From Gracilaria caudata (Eukaryota > Rhodophyta > Florideophyceae > Gracilariales > Gracilariaceae): DNA of 34,707 nucleotides. The stretch lies in the NCBI GenBank assembly GCA_030374735.1, contig JASCIV010000174.1, forward strand, positions 1 through 34,707, written 5' to 3'. The notes beneath the pieces were generated by a model. The model was given only the letters and a program-made list of their open reading frames with translations. It was not told where the DNA came from and did not search any database. This document shows, piece by piece, positions 1 through 11,717 of this stretch. Position numbers and translations under genes: made by a program. Numbering within the stretch: the stretch's first letter is position 1; each line of letters opens with the position of its first letter.

Positions 1-1423
1 ACACATCGTCACGACTCATATCGATACACTACGGGTACTTCCGTTACACACGGTCGAGTTCTAGAACTTCGTCGCTCGCAAGGCGACACCCACTCTCAGT
101 GGTTATTCAGTGGTCATCCTACACTGCTGCCGAGAAGTAAGCCATTACTGGAATACCACAATGAATGTGAAGAAGAATTTCTATTACGATTAAAATATCT
201 TGTAATATGCCAATATGCGCGCTGCACCAAAGAAGGAGACTAGCTCTATGTAATCCGTGAAAAGATAAACGTTTTAGAATCAAAAAAGAAATTAAATCGC
301 TTTATTATTGAAGAAAGCGAAGGACAGCTCCACATTTTGTACCCAAAACTTTATCCTAACAGAGCGGGACCAGCTCCTCCAGTATAAGAGATTAATCAAT
401 GAACCAAGATGGGATGCTACAAACTCTTAATCATGTTTTCAAACCTATGAACTCCGTAACTTGAGATTTGCAGGAAAAACAATGTAATTCTTTCTTACAG
501 CTTCGAAGACCATAACGAACGAAAAAATTATTATCTATAGTTTGCTACATATATTTTTTGGGTTTTTTAATTACATGGTCCAACGTTTACTGAAGAAGGT
601 AAAGCAATGGATTGGAGCTCTTGATATCCACCAGACTAGCCCTGAAGCCCGTAGCTGCACGTACGCGTACGTTCACAGTCGTAGCTCTGACTATTACCAA
701 GAATTCATTATATACCTATCATTGTACAAAATATAGGTTATCCCGCTACTGCGCTACAAATTGTTACAGAGATGCTCTAAGGGTGCACAATAACCGGAAT
801 ACTCCTCTGTACCCTCGTGGAACTTTTCAAAAATTTTCACATTATATTGAATCGAAAATTTCTGCCAAATCGAAGATTTGGGTCTTTGAACAGGCTCGCG
901 AGGTCTTCAACCTACACGGTCCAAAGGTACCGTCGCACAAGGAACCGAATGTACATGTGAATAGCCAAAGCTGAAGGGCGAACAAAATTGTGGGAAATTG
1001 TGTTGGTATGATCATCTACGAGTCACCAGCTAAGAAATCGAAACCGCTCTTTGGTTGTTCAACAGTTCGCTTTGTCCTCTCACTCTGGCAGACTCGTTAG
1101 CATTGCTCTGACCTTTGCTCGCTTTCCGCGCAATCATTCAATATCGTTGCCTCCGTTCCCACGTAATTTCCGCATTTCCTCATCTTCGCTGTCGCTCTTC
1201 CCTGTACAGTCTGGCAGAACACGATCGCTACTTCCCCTTCTCTTGCGCCCCGAACATTAGTTGAGACAGCGTCATTGTGGCGCATTCTGTTGTGCAAAAC
1301 GACCATCTTACGATACTGCTTTTCTGTGTGACGTTCATTGCCAGTTGGATCAATATTTTCAGTGCATCTGCACTATCTGCTCTCTTGTGCTTGTAGATTG
1401 CTTAGATTGGTGTTCCCCGCTTG
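1..1423. other. Left flank with no supported gene
   Basis: Only short open frames are present here, and none shows a recognisable domain or sustained coding character. The part from about 1030 to 1420 is pyrimidine-rich on the + strand and lies directly before the proposed first exon of the armadillo/ankyrin gene, so it may hold that gene's promoter and 5' leader. I see no convincing TATA box. No tRNA, repeat or mobile element was recognised. Confidence 0.5.
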
Positions 1424-4400
1424 ATGGTCGACTATGCACCACCTTGGGACGCTCTTCCTCGGGACGCTCTGCAAGTTCCTCAAGATATGCCTATTGAGCA
1501 GGTAAGTTTCACCATCTGCGTTCGCGCTGTGACGTGCTATCATGTTTCTGTGTGTGTCGCTGTCTATGGTTGGCCCTCTTCTCCCCCCCTCCCCACCCCT
1601 TGTACATGATGCCATACTGGTATGTCGCTTAGTGCGTAACCAGTATATAGGAAACCCCATATAGCCAAAGGAAAAGCTCTGCGTGCTAAGTTTTCAGTGT
1701 TACTGGGACAAGGAAGGCCACCTCCCATTTTTTCCTGCTGAGGAAGGTGCCGGCAGGACTTCTGGTGCACTTCACATGCTGTTGGTTTTCCTTCAAAAGC
1801 ATCAGAGTCACCGGGGCCAGCTGCTTGACTTTCTTTGCATCGAAATAACATTGCTTAGTTTCGTGACGACTAAACAACACAGTGCATGATAAGCATGCAA
1901 GGGACTGAAAGGTTGGCAGCTACGAAGGCTAACCCTTTCACGTTGAACCCTCGACACTCGACACACAGTATCCTGCACAAGCTAGCGCATCAAGAAAAAA
2001 TCCGGTTACCAAAAATTTCGGCTTCCACATCTCTTCCAGAATATAGCTCGCTGACACTTGCTCTGTGTTTCTTGCCCGCTTCGCTCCTGTTTGCGTTTGA
2101 TTTCACATACGTGGTACCTACGCGTTTCATCCAAATCCTTCCGCGTCGACATTCATTTTCGTCTCGTTTACGGCTTCTGTCAATCATTCGTATGGTAATG
2201 CGACCGTCTCAACATGCGTGTCTTTCGGGACAGGTTCGCAAGTCTGCGATTAACTATGCCCTGCTCTTAGATGAGAAACAAGAGGAACAGGTATTGAAGG
2301 ATGCGTGTTTGGGTTTATGTCAGTTGTTTGGAGAAGGCATACAGAACGATAAGATTCAGGCCATTCTTGAAGCAAATGTCGTTCCGAGATTAGTTGGACT
2401 CTTACGATCTTCCAAATCTCGTCCTGTTCCAACTTCAGTTCAACTTGCAGCATTGCAAGTTCTAGGAAATGTGGCCTGTGGGGATGATCAGCAAACGCAG
2501 GTCGTCATTGACAGTGAAGCGTTGCCGTGTTTACGTGCTCTGTTGTCCTCTTCAGATCGACAGATTCGGAAAGAGGTTTGCTGGATTGTTTCTAACATTA
2601 CGGAGTCATCACATCAAGTGCAGGATGTCCTCGACGCTGACATACTTCCGCCGTTGCTCAAGTTGCTGGACAACCAGGACGGGGCTTGTCGAGAGGACGC
2701 CACTTGGGTGCTGTTCAATTTATCCAGCAATCGTGTACCAGCCCAAATCTCATATCTAGCGGAAAAGAACGGCGTGCGGGCACTTTGCAACCTCCTAACC
2801 TGTCAGAAAGAACTCGATGTCTTGTGGAAAGGATGCGGCACAGTTGCTGCCGTAGCCTTGAAAGGGTTACGCAATATTCTTGTTAGTGGTCAACTTTCTG
2901 CTTCGTCGGATGCGAATGGTTACAACGAGATGGCTGCTCTAGTGGCAGAAGCACACGGTGTGGAGCGAATTGAAGCTTTAACAACTCATGCCGCTGCAGA
3001 TGTACGAAACCGCGCACGATTGGTCTTGGAGCGAATGTTTGGGACTGAGCCGACAAGCTGTGATGTGCCCCATACGTTTCCTCCCTTAGCGGTTTCAACA
3101 CGTCAACATTCAACATCATCACAGAGACCTTCGACAGCAGGACATTCTGGCTGCTCATGCGAGCCTCCACAGCACCAGATGCGACATCATCATACGCATT
3201 CCGCTCTTTCTTACCATCACGCGCACAGTGTGTACGATGTTAAGAAAAGCATAGGGTCTTCAAGCGGCCCCTCGTCAGCCGTATCGCGTATTTCGCCGGA
3301 CCTAATAGAGCACAGTTTGGGTCAAGTGCATCGTGAAGCGGCTCTTGTTGAAGTTCCTGGGTCAACTTCCGGGTCTTCAACTGATTCAGACCCAGAGGAT
3401 GATGATTCGGATTCCGATCTGATTCCCCCGCCTCCGGCGCCATGCTGTTGTTTGTTGTGTACGGACTTGTCCCCTCTTGCGGAACGTCGTCCACGCACGA
3501 AGGGGATTGTCGAAGACACAGACTCCTCAAAGACGAATGGGTCCACTGATGTTCATCTTGTTCGTTCCATTTGCAGTTTCTGTTCAGGCTGTGGACGTCT
3601 TGGTGACGGTCGGGCTGGCTTGGCTGCTAAACTGGGCCGAGCTGTTCGCTTGGGACACTCTCACTGCTTGGCGGTTTTGCTCTCGAAGATGAACTGGAGT
3701 CAAAGAGCAGCAGCGACTGAGGCACCTGCCCTTCTACACCCAGGGGGGGGACCATCCGATTTGGGTTCTGGGAGTAGTCTTCCTGCAGTAGTTTTGGCGG
3801 CTCAATTGGGGAAGCCAACATGTCTAGAACTGTTGCTTAGGCGTTGTCGTCCAGACCTTGATGTCACACATGGAAAGAGGCGTCTCACTGCGCTTGCATG
3901 GGCAGCCCACAAAGGGTACTTGCGTTGCTGCCAACTGCTCATAGAAAGCGGGGCGAAGCCTTGGACTAAATGCGGAGACGATGTAACTGCGCTGCACCTT
4001 GCAGCTTCTGGTGGAGGGCATACGGCAATCTGCCGATTGCTCTTGGAGAACAAAGCTCCGGTCAACGCAAGGTCTTCGAAAATGCAAACACCCCTCTGTC
4101 TTGCTTCTCAAAAAGGGGTATCGAATGTCGTGCAGCTCTTACTGGAGCATGGTGCGGACCCTAATAATGAAGATGAAGGGAAATATACTCCTTTGCATCT
4201 TGCGGCGTCAAATGGTTATTCCCAAACCGTTGAAATATTGCTCCATTATGGAGCTCACGTCGACGCAACTACAAGAAATGAAGTAACCCCATTGCACTAT
4301 GCTGTTCAAGGTGGACATTCTACTGTTGTGAAAGCACTCATTACTGCAGGGGCAGAAGTGAACTGCAACAAGAAACCACTGTTGCTCATTGCAGCAGACG

Positions 4401-7400
4401 ACGGAAAAAGGGATATTGTCAACTTGCTTCTAGACGCGGAAGCTTCAGTTGACTGCCGGGCAAACATTAGGGCAATGTTGAATAAGGACACTGAGATTTG
4501 CGATTACCTAACCCCACTTCATCTGGCTTCCTCGAAGAATCATCATGATGTTGTACAAGTTCTGTTGAACCGCGGCGCAAATGTGAACGAACTCACTTCG
4601 AAATATGGCTGGTCAGCACTTGACTTCGCTGTTTTGAACGCCCATTCGGAAAGTGCAGTTATTTTGCTGCACCACAATGCCATCGTTGCTGAAACTTGTA
4701 AGAGCATTGGGAGGAGCAACTGGACTCTGGTGCAGCATGCTGCTAGCAATGGGGCTAAGGATGTAGTTCGCCTTCTGATTCGGAGACTTATGGAACAGCG
4801 TGCAGCTCTGATCTCACCTGAAGACATAGAATCGTGTTCCACTGCTCAGCCAACGCCACCACCAATCAGCGACACAGCCCCCCTTGGGGATATATCGACG
4901 ACAAATGGGTTGATGAATACCTCTTACATCATGAGCGACAGCGTGCACACCTGCAGTGCATGCTCAAAACTAAGGCAATCTCCTAGTATGACAATGCCAA
5001 GCAATGACATTTACTCCAATGCAGATATCGGTACTCGAGGGCAGCCTCGCTATGACCCTGAAGCTCTGGAAAGAAGTGACAGTTTTAGGAATCCTGTGTA
5101 CAGCAGTAAAACTGCCAGCAACGAAGGTAGGTGCCATCAATCGCCGCGAAGAAGGGTGGCTAGGGACGACCGACAGAACACCTTGCGTGCGAGGGAGATC
5201 AAGAAGCGAGAGGCCGAAGCTCGCGAAGCTCGAGGTCGTCTCGAAGAAGCGATATCTCAGCGATCTGTTTCTAAGCTAACCGAAGCCATTTCGCACGTAA
5301 GTAGACTTGTCCTCCATCTTGCAGCAAGTGTTGGAAGCGACAGCACTAATGGTCGTTCCGAAAAGTCAGAACCGGGAGATTATGCGGATGACTCGCACAG
5401 TCATTCTGGGCATGCCCATTCTCCGAATCAGAAAAACTCTTCCAAGTCCTCAGGTGCCTCTTTGGTCCCAGCGCCGTTAGCGATGGAAGTAGGCCTTGGG
5501 AATGAGGTTAGGAAAGCGCGAAGGATTCTGGCAAGCCTACAGGCGGAGGAGAAACGGGTTCGGGAAGAAAGAGAAAAGGAAGCCATGGACTCGAAACGTG
5601 ATAACACGCAGCAAACAGTGAAGAAAGCTATCACTACCGCACTCGACGGGGGTGATCCTCGTTCACTGTCACGTGCGATGAACCGTGCGATCCGGACAAT
5701 ATTGGACAAGGATGATCCAGTCATTACGGAAGCGTCATCTATATTGTCTCTCTTATCTAAGTTGGAGAAGCAGAGTCACGCTATTCGAACCGCACTGAGT
5801 GCTGAGGATTTGGAGATCTTGACCGAATCCTTATCTGAAGCAAAAACTCTTGTTGAACAAGTACAAAACCGCGGCGGAATGGGCGCTACGACTCGCGTGT
5901 TTAACGGTAAAGATCCGTCAAAGACTTTGGCAGAGGCAGAGCTTGCCTTAGCCCGTTTGCGGGAAAAGCGAATGCTCGAAGAAGTTCAACAGCACGAAGC
6001 TCTCTGCAGAGAGCAGAAAGCGAATGATGAGCTCTCCAGTGCGATGAAGTCTGACGACATTGTCAAGCTTGAGGCGGCTCTAACCCAAGCCCATGAGTCT
6101 TTGACATCGAAGGATTCGAGTCTGGCAAGCACGATTGAGACCGCCAAGAAGGTGATGACAAAACGCTTAAAAGCGGAGAGACGGAAGTTAAGGCAAGCGA
6201 GCAATTCGAACGACCCCGTGAGAATCGAGAAAGCCGCCGCGGAGGCGCAGCAATATGGATTAAATGCTCTACGTCAGGACATTGAAACCGCAAAGGCTAA
6301 CGCGAAGAAGCTAAGGGAGCAATCTGCTGCAGTGGAGGATCTCAAACAGGCTATTTCCCAATCTGACGTTGCGTGGTTAACTAATCTTCGGCTGAGGTTG
6401 AACTCGCTCGGAATGTTCAATGAAGCCGAAAAAGCCCGCTCTGAACTTGAAAGTTTGCAGCGAACAATTAGAGCACGTGCTCTTCTCCAAGCTGCGATAC
6501 ATGAATGTCAGGGATTATTGGAATTTGTAAAGCAACTATTCGAAGAGCCATGCCTTACTGAGCGAATTATGGGGAAGTTGGCGAATTGGGCTTGGCCGGA
6601 TGTTCAACGTCTCCGTGATCTGTCTGACCGTGCACGACAATATGGTCCGTCTCAATATCTTTTATGCAAGTCAGCAGATGAAGTCTCCCAGAACTTATTA
6701 GAAATAGGTGTTCGAATTCTTGATGTTTGCACAAAAAGCAGTGACGCAAGAGCAATTGCTGCGATAATCGCCGGATATGAAGACACATTTGTGAGGGTAT
6801 CTAGATCCAACGAGTTTCAAAACGAAGCGAATATGAAGGCTGTGGATGCAGCGAAGCAACATTTGGCTCACATACAGGCAATGGAACAAGCTTCCATCAA
6901 AGCTGAATCTGCACAGGTAAAGGTAGAGTACGCACTGGCGACCTCTCGAAGATCTGCTGCTCGAAATCGGCATTCCAGGAGTGGTGTGGCCGCGAGGTTA
7001 GGGAATCAGGAAGGAAGTTTAAGTTCCCCCGTACGCTCTTCACATGAGAATGGGAATGAGTTTCCTAATGTTCCACAAATGGAATCCCGTTCTTCTGCTT
7101 CTTCCGAGCTTGAGGTGGATGAAGTCCCAGAAGGAGAAACGATTTCAGCAGGTATTCCATCAAAAGGGCATACCCCAGTTATGCGAGCAGGAGATATATC
7201 TCGTACTGCTCTCGAAAGAAAAGGTCGAATAGAAGGACATCACAGCGACGATTCTCAGTTTCAAGACCCTTTCGAACTCTCGCCCATTGTTTCTGGGGGA
7301 TGTTCCCATTTTTACCTGTTTAAAGAAGGCACAACCGTATGTTGTGCTCGCTGTGGGAATCACAGGAGCTCGAGCAACCCGGAATGGCTAGCTCGGGTGA

Positions 7401-8254
7401 AAAGGAGAGGAAGTAAAATTCCGCAGGATATGACTGTCGAGTTGCCAAGGGGAAAGGATGGCCTTTCGCTGTCACACCAAGGGCACGCGGCTCGATACCT
7501 GTCCCAAGGCAGCAATTCTCGAGATGTTGCAAAGCACAAGTCACCAAATTCTACGACCGTTCAGGCTGCCGTGCAAGGGTTTCTCCATGGATCTTTGTCT
7601 TTGGTAAGAGATTCCCCTCGACCAGCACCAATTCGGACAAATGCATCAACCACAGAAGCCAGCTTAATGATGCAAATGCTCCACCAACATGCTAACCATC
7701 AGGATGTTAAGCCTGGGAATATTCATAGAGCTCCCAGGAGCGGTGAGCCTAGAATCGCAAGACCTGTGACTCATTTAACAGACGCCTATGCTAGTGACTT
7801 ATCTACTACATGTGGCGTGCGCTCCTCTGGGATATCTGTTGCAGCACCAGTATCACCAGATTACTTGCAACAAACTCGACCTGTCCCGGCGCATTTGGAT
7901 CATGTACAAGAAGGAAGAATTCCTACTTACGGCATGAGTCGCAATCATCTCGGCTTGAATCCGACACCTTCCTCCAACGGAGTGCCAATTGGTTCCATCG
8001 GTGCTGTCGATCGTCAAGGATTGCGTGTGATGTCTACATCTGGGGTACAAGACGTTCCAACGGCGTCAGAGGAAGCAGCGGAAGGGAGCAGGGACCTCGG
8101 GTTGGACTTCGCCAATGAGAATTTCGGCTTTGATATAGACGCAATTGTTGATGAGCCAACACTTCCGAGCAGCAAAGCAACATCTCGATCTGATGCCGCA
8201 GCTGATCTTTCTGGGGCGTATGCCCCAACTACACACAGCTTCTTTCGCCGCTAA
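1424..8254 (+). CDS. Importin-alpha-like ARM / ankyrin-repeat / coiled-coil protein
   Basis: I propose two exons, 1424-1501 and 2234-8254, giving about 2032 aa. The order is: importin-alpha-type armadillo repeats (about residues 27-298), a low-complexity acidic/Ser linker, about ten or more ankyrin repeats (about 485-880), a long charged helical and coiled-coil region (about 1005-1560), and a disordered tail with a Cys/His cluster (about 1716-1736). The ARM part matches the second half of importin-alpha: DACLGL, GNVACGDDQQTQV, KEVCWIVSNIT, EDATWVLFNL and the ending LERMFGTE. The Trp and Asn of the minor NLS-binding groove are kept. The IBB domain and the first ARM repeats, which hold the major NLS site, are not found. 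In the family, ARM 10 binds the exporter CAS. Function here is unknown; a nuclear-transport-derived scaffold is inferred. Without the intron the frame would be open from ATG 1886. Confidence 0.85.
1502..2233 (+). other. Predicted intron 1 of the ARM/ankyrin gene
   Basis: The donor is CAG|GTAAGT at 1502 and the acceptor is GGGACAG at 2233. Both junctions are phase 0, so 26 codons starting at ATG 1424 (MVDYAPPWDAL...) join to VRKSAINYALL, where ARM similarity begins. The intron's 3' part happens to be open in the same frame back to 1886, but that segment (about 116 codons) resembles no ARM sequence. An intronless model starting at ATG 1886 or ATG 2192 cannot be excluded. At 732 bp this intron is far longer than the 63-81 bp introns proposed elsewhere in the window. 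Confidence 0.55.
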
Positions 8255-9187
8255 GGTCTAGCCATAACTTGACCGCTCGCTCGTTACTGACATTAAAGCT
8301 TCAGCTTGAATACCACTTGAGTCACTTTTAAATCCATTTGAATCATTGTCAAAGCTGTCGTCATCAGTAATCCTTTCTGACTTTGTGGGGAATCTACGGA
8401 CGAAAAACAAAATGGAACCACAATCAATGGTCATAAGCATGTCGGCCACATGTCTTTCCCCTCATACGGAGCAACGAGTTTCATCGACTGAACACATTGC
8501 TGTGCTTTTAGCCCTCTAAAAGAGTCCCGATTCGCTCAGTTGTCTTCGCTTCGTTCGGTGCGATAAGCAATCACATTGCCATCTTACCTCGCCCAATCGT
8601 TGAGATTTACCATCTGCACCCAAAGATTCTCTCAGAAGTCAACCTTCATGCTTGCCGAAAAGGTCAAGAACCAGAATGAAGAACTTGATCAAATCTTAGT
8701 TTGTGGAGTGTTGCGCTTTGGCGCTCGGGTGGGGTGCGGAAAACTGGCCTCCGCGTCATAGATGAGCAGCTCATACGAGTTTCCCGTACGGGCTCCAAAG
8801 GAGCTCATATGCTCCATTCATATAACTTAGAAGTAATAAATCTAGGTTACCCATAAAAAAGAAGAGTGTTGCTCTGACCTTTTTACTCCTTTAGAAAAAT
8901 TGGTGAGCATTTAATGCTCTCTTTGTAAAACGGTTTTAAAATCAATGTTTAATTCACAGTCGTAGTGTGGGACACCAAGATCGTTCTGGTTGTCTTGAAG
9001 ACAGTATCTAAGTTCTTCATGCGTTGAAGATGGCGGCAGACGTGACGGAAACATACGAACAGCAATTATAATACATTGGATTAGCGAAATCATAAGAGAA
9101 CACGAAGTCATAATATTTGGAATGCAATTTATTGCATTCAAACCCTATTGATTCATAGTCGTCTGACCGTGAACATGAGCTTCCACT
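8255..9187. other. Convergent intergenic region
   Basis: This is the space between the 3' ends of the ARM/ankyrin gene (+) and the homeodomain gene (-). No coding frame is convincing. It contains a perfect 10-bp palindrome, CCCGTACGGG (8783-8792), and an AATAAA (8835-8840) that is too far from the + stop to be called its poly(A) signal with confidence. Confidence 0.5.
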
Positions 9188-10894
9188 TCACGGGGATTGT
9201 TTTCCTTCCTGCGGAATTGAGCGATGAGGACGAGAAACTGATAACTTTTGGGCACCCTGCGCTTGAGTCTGACATCTTTCCAGACTGATCCTACGGCGTT
9301 TCTGCTCCGAACCAGAAGAAATAGACGACAGTATCAACTTTCGCTTGCCTTCGGTGCAAATACGTTCCACGGTTGGTTTCCATATGCGACTTCTCGCATT
9401 TATGAGCCAATTGTTTATCTGATTCATGTCTAACTTCGTCTCAAATGTAAGCTTCTTCTTGTCCTCCGAACTTGGATACGGGTCATGAAAGTTTGAAAAC
9501 AACCAGAGGCGAAGGATATTATTCTGTCGATTGGACAGAAACCCTTTCCGTCGCCGATTGTTGATATTTTCAATCCATCGCCAAGTGCGAACGTAAACGC
9601 GAAACTTTTCCACCATCTGGATCCTTGCAGAAATAAAACTTTGAACAACGAAAGCAACACTTTCCATTATCTCATCATCGGACACCACTCGAAATCGAGA
9701 CTGTCGAAGTAGAATGAGCTGCATTTCAATAGCACTGGTTTCAACTTTATCTCGCGTTTCGTGAAGATGTCTGAGAAGCTCAGTCTTGAGTACATCAACG
9801 CTTCTCGCTGACAACCCCTGACAGTCAACAAAGTATTCGTGGATATCGTTGTCCTGTTTTGGATATCCCAGTTCATAAATGACGTTCCCATTTGGAAGCC
9901 AGGGAGATTCATGTTCAAGATTGCTTTTCACTGCCTCTACGGAAAGGGAGCAAATAGGATGACTAGAACCACAATTGCCAATCTTCTTCGAATGCACTAC
10001 TTTCTTTTCAAGAACAAAAATGCGTTTCGAAAGTTCTGGCGGCGTTCTCACGTAGCGCAAGTGTTGATCGAGATTATTAGCATTCAGAACTTGGTTTGGA
10101 TTGCGATTTTCAGCGCGGTTCCGTTCCCATCGGTCCCCAACAGAACTTCCAAAGAATATTCCGTGCTTTCTGAAGTACCGTGAACTTCTCTCAATATCCT
10201 CAGACGGACAATCGTTTGCCATCCATCTGGTTCCGTCATTACCAATCTCCTTTACGCTGAAAAAAGATACATCCGGTCGTTCATCTTGATAAGAGATGCA
10301 TGCTGCACACCCTGAGAATGCGTTGAACGTTCGTCGACGGCCACTCACTTCGACGATTCTACCTGTTCCCGGACAAAGCTGGGTAACAGGAGTCCTTCCA
10401 AATCTCACATGATCGCGGTGGCTTGAAATGGTGTTAGAGTCTTGATATCTTTTTCTGCCATGGTTCGCAAAACAGCCTGTATTCTGGCGGAGAAGGTAGC
10501 CACCCTGGTGAGCAACGTCAACCTCTTGTTTGTTTTGCTGCTTTCTGTCCAATACAGAAGGGGAGCAGGAACTAACGAATTCCCTTGCCAAACTGTGCTT
10601 CGCGAAATCTCGATTTTGACCAGATGCCGAGCGCATCTTTTCCTTTGCATATGAAGGCCATGATGAAGACCGAGAAAAACAAGGCTCATCAGTTCCCTCA
10701 AAATCATGCGCTGAGACTCTCCCTCCGTCAACGTTCTGCTGCTTGTCTCGGCAACGTTTACACAAATTGATGTGACTAGGAGCTGAGAAGCCTCGTACAT
10801 TTGATTGACCATTTGAGGGTCCAGTCGAGCTCGTCTGAAGCAGAGATCCGTGAATTGCCTCACTTTCCTTGACGTGAATGAATGGGGAGTTCAT
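9188..10894 (-). CDS. TALE-class homeodomain transcription factor (BELL/KNOX-like)
   Basis: This is a 568-aa protein starting at ATG 10894. The homeodomain lies at about residues 448-507. It has the three-residue loop extension as DPYPSSEDK, and a recognition helix reading NQINNWLINARSRIWKP, including Asn and Arg at the DNA-contact positions. The sequence right after it, IWKPTVERI, resembles the BELL-type ending LWKPMVEE. The helical stretch before it (about 375-445) could be a dimerisation region like those used by BELL/KNOX partners. The N-terminal 350 residues are polar and of no known family. In green algae and plants TALE pairs control the switch from haploid to diploid programmes; red algae also have TALE genes. 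That role here is inferred. The helix-3 Phe usual in WFINAR is Leu. A MITE-like insertion lies about 0.8 kb upstream. Confidence 0.9.
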   Translation of the reverse strand: MNSPFIHVKESEAIHGSLLQTSSTGPSNGQSNVRGFSAPSHINLCKRCRDKQQNVDGGRVSAHDFEGTDEPCFSRSSSWPSYAKEKMRSASGQNRDFAKHSLAREFVSSCSPSVLDRKQQNKQEVDVAHQGGYLLRQNTGCFANHGRKRYQDSNTISSHRDHVRFGRTPVTQLCPGTGRIVEVSGRRRTFNAFSGCAACISYQDERPDVSFFSVKEIGNDGTRWMANDCPSEDIERSSRYFRKHGIFFGSSVGDRWERNRAENRNPNQVLNANNLDQHLRYVRTPPELSKRIFVLEKKVVHSKKIGNCGSSHPICSLSVEAVKSNLEHESPWLPNGNVIYELGYPKQDNDIHEYFVDCQGLSARSVDVLKTELLRHLHETRDKVETSAIEMQLILLRQSRFRVVSDDEIMESVAFVVQSFISARIQMVEKFRVYVRTWRWIENINNRRRKGFLSNRQNNILRLWLFSNFHDPYPSSEDKKKLTFETKLDMNQINNWLINARSRIWKPTVERICTEGKRKLILSSISSGSEQKRRRISLERCQTQAQGAQKLSVSRPHRSIPQEGKQSP

Positions 10895-11717
10895 GTTGAT
10901 TCAAGTTCGTCTCACGGACTTACTCCCGCGGCTCGCAGAACTGTCCCGAGGACACTGCATCTTCTATAAAATGCACTCAATGCCAACTACGGTATCTGCT
11001 AAGCAAAACTGCCATATATACGCACGGTTTTGAGCTTCCTAAAAAAGAGCTGGCGTTTGGTATTGAAAAGTAACCTTTTTCCCAGGAACTTGCGCAATCC
11101 GAAGTCCTCAGGAGAGATGCACGGTTACAGCATTCAACTTACAGGGTTAAAATTACCCTTCCCATCGGCTTCACTTGGCACATGGGTATAATTTGAAATA
11201 TCGTTTTGGCCAATCATCTGGCACCCTCAACGTGCAATAAAATTTTCAAAGATGAAGAGTAATTATCAACTACTGTAATGTTGTCTGCAAAGGGCCAAAA
11301 TTCGGGGTCCTCTGACGTACTTCTTAGAACATGATAGAATGATTTCTTTGCTTAATTATTACAGAACTATCGTCTTTTCTTGATAGAATGAGTTAAAAGT
11401 ACTTTTTCAACATTTCTTTAACGTAAAAATTGAGCTTACTTTGGAAAGAAATATCAACTTCTGTGATATTACTTAAAAATATTGAAACATGTTGAAAATG
11501 TTATACAAACGAGATTACAAGACCAAAAAAAACTTCGAAGAGTGTCAAACTTTGTATATCTAATGTTCATTAGTTTTTCTATACTGCTAACGTTTTAGTA
11601 GTTGGTGCCTTAAGTCATTAACAGACATTTAAATATCACGAATAAACGGATGTTTCACATCAATACATTACTAGATTCCTTACCGTAGTTACTCTTCGAT
11701 AAAAAGGCCGTTTAGAG
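10895..11717. promoter_or_regulatory. AT-rich upstream region of the homeodomain gene
   Basis: No gene is visible here. A CCAATCA motif (11210-11216) lies 316 bp upstream of the homeodomain ATG. The stretch is AT-rich and contains scattered ATATTACTT and TATCAACT-type words. I do not see a clear TATA box in the minus orientation. It ends at the CAGGG terminus of the MITE-like element. Confidence 0.35.

Noticed and set aside
10405..10863. A 152-codon frame overlapping the homeodomain gene
   Set aside because: It is a shadow frame on the same strand, with no family match.
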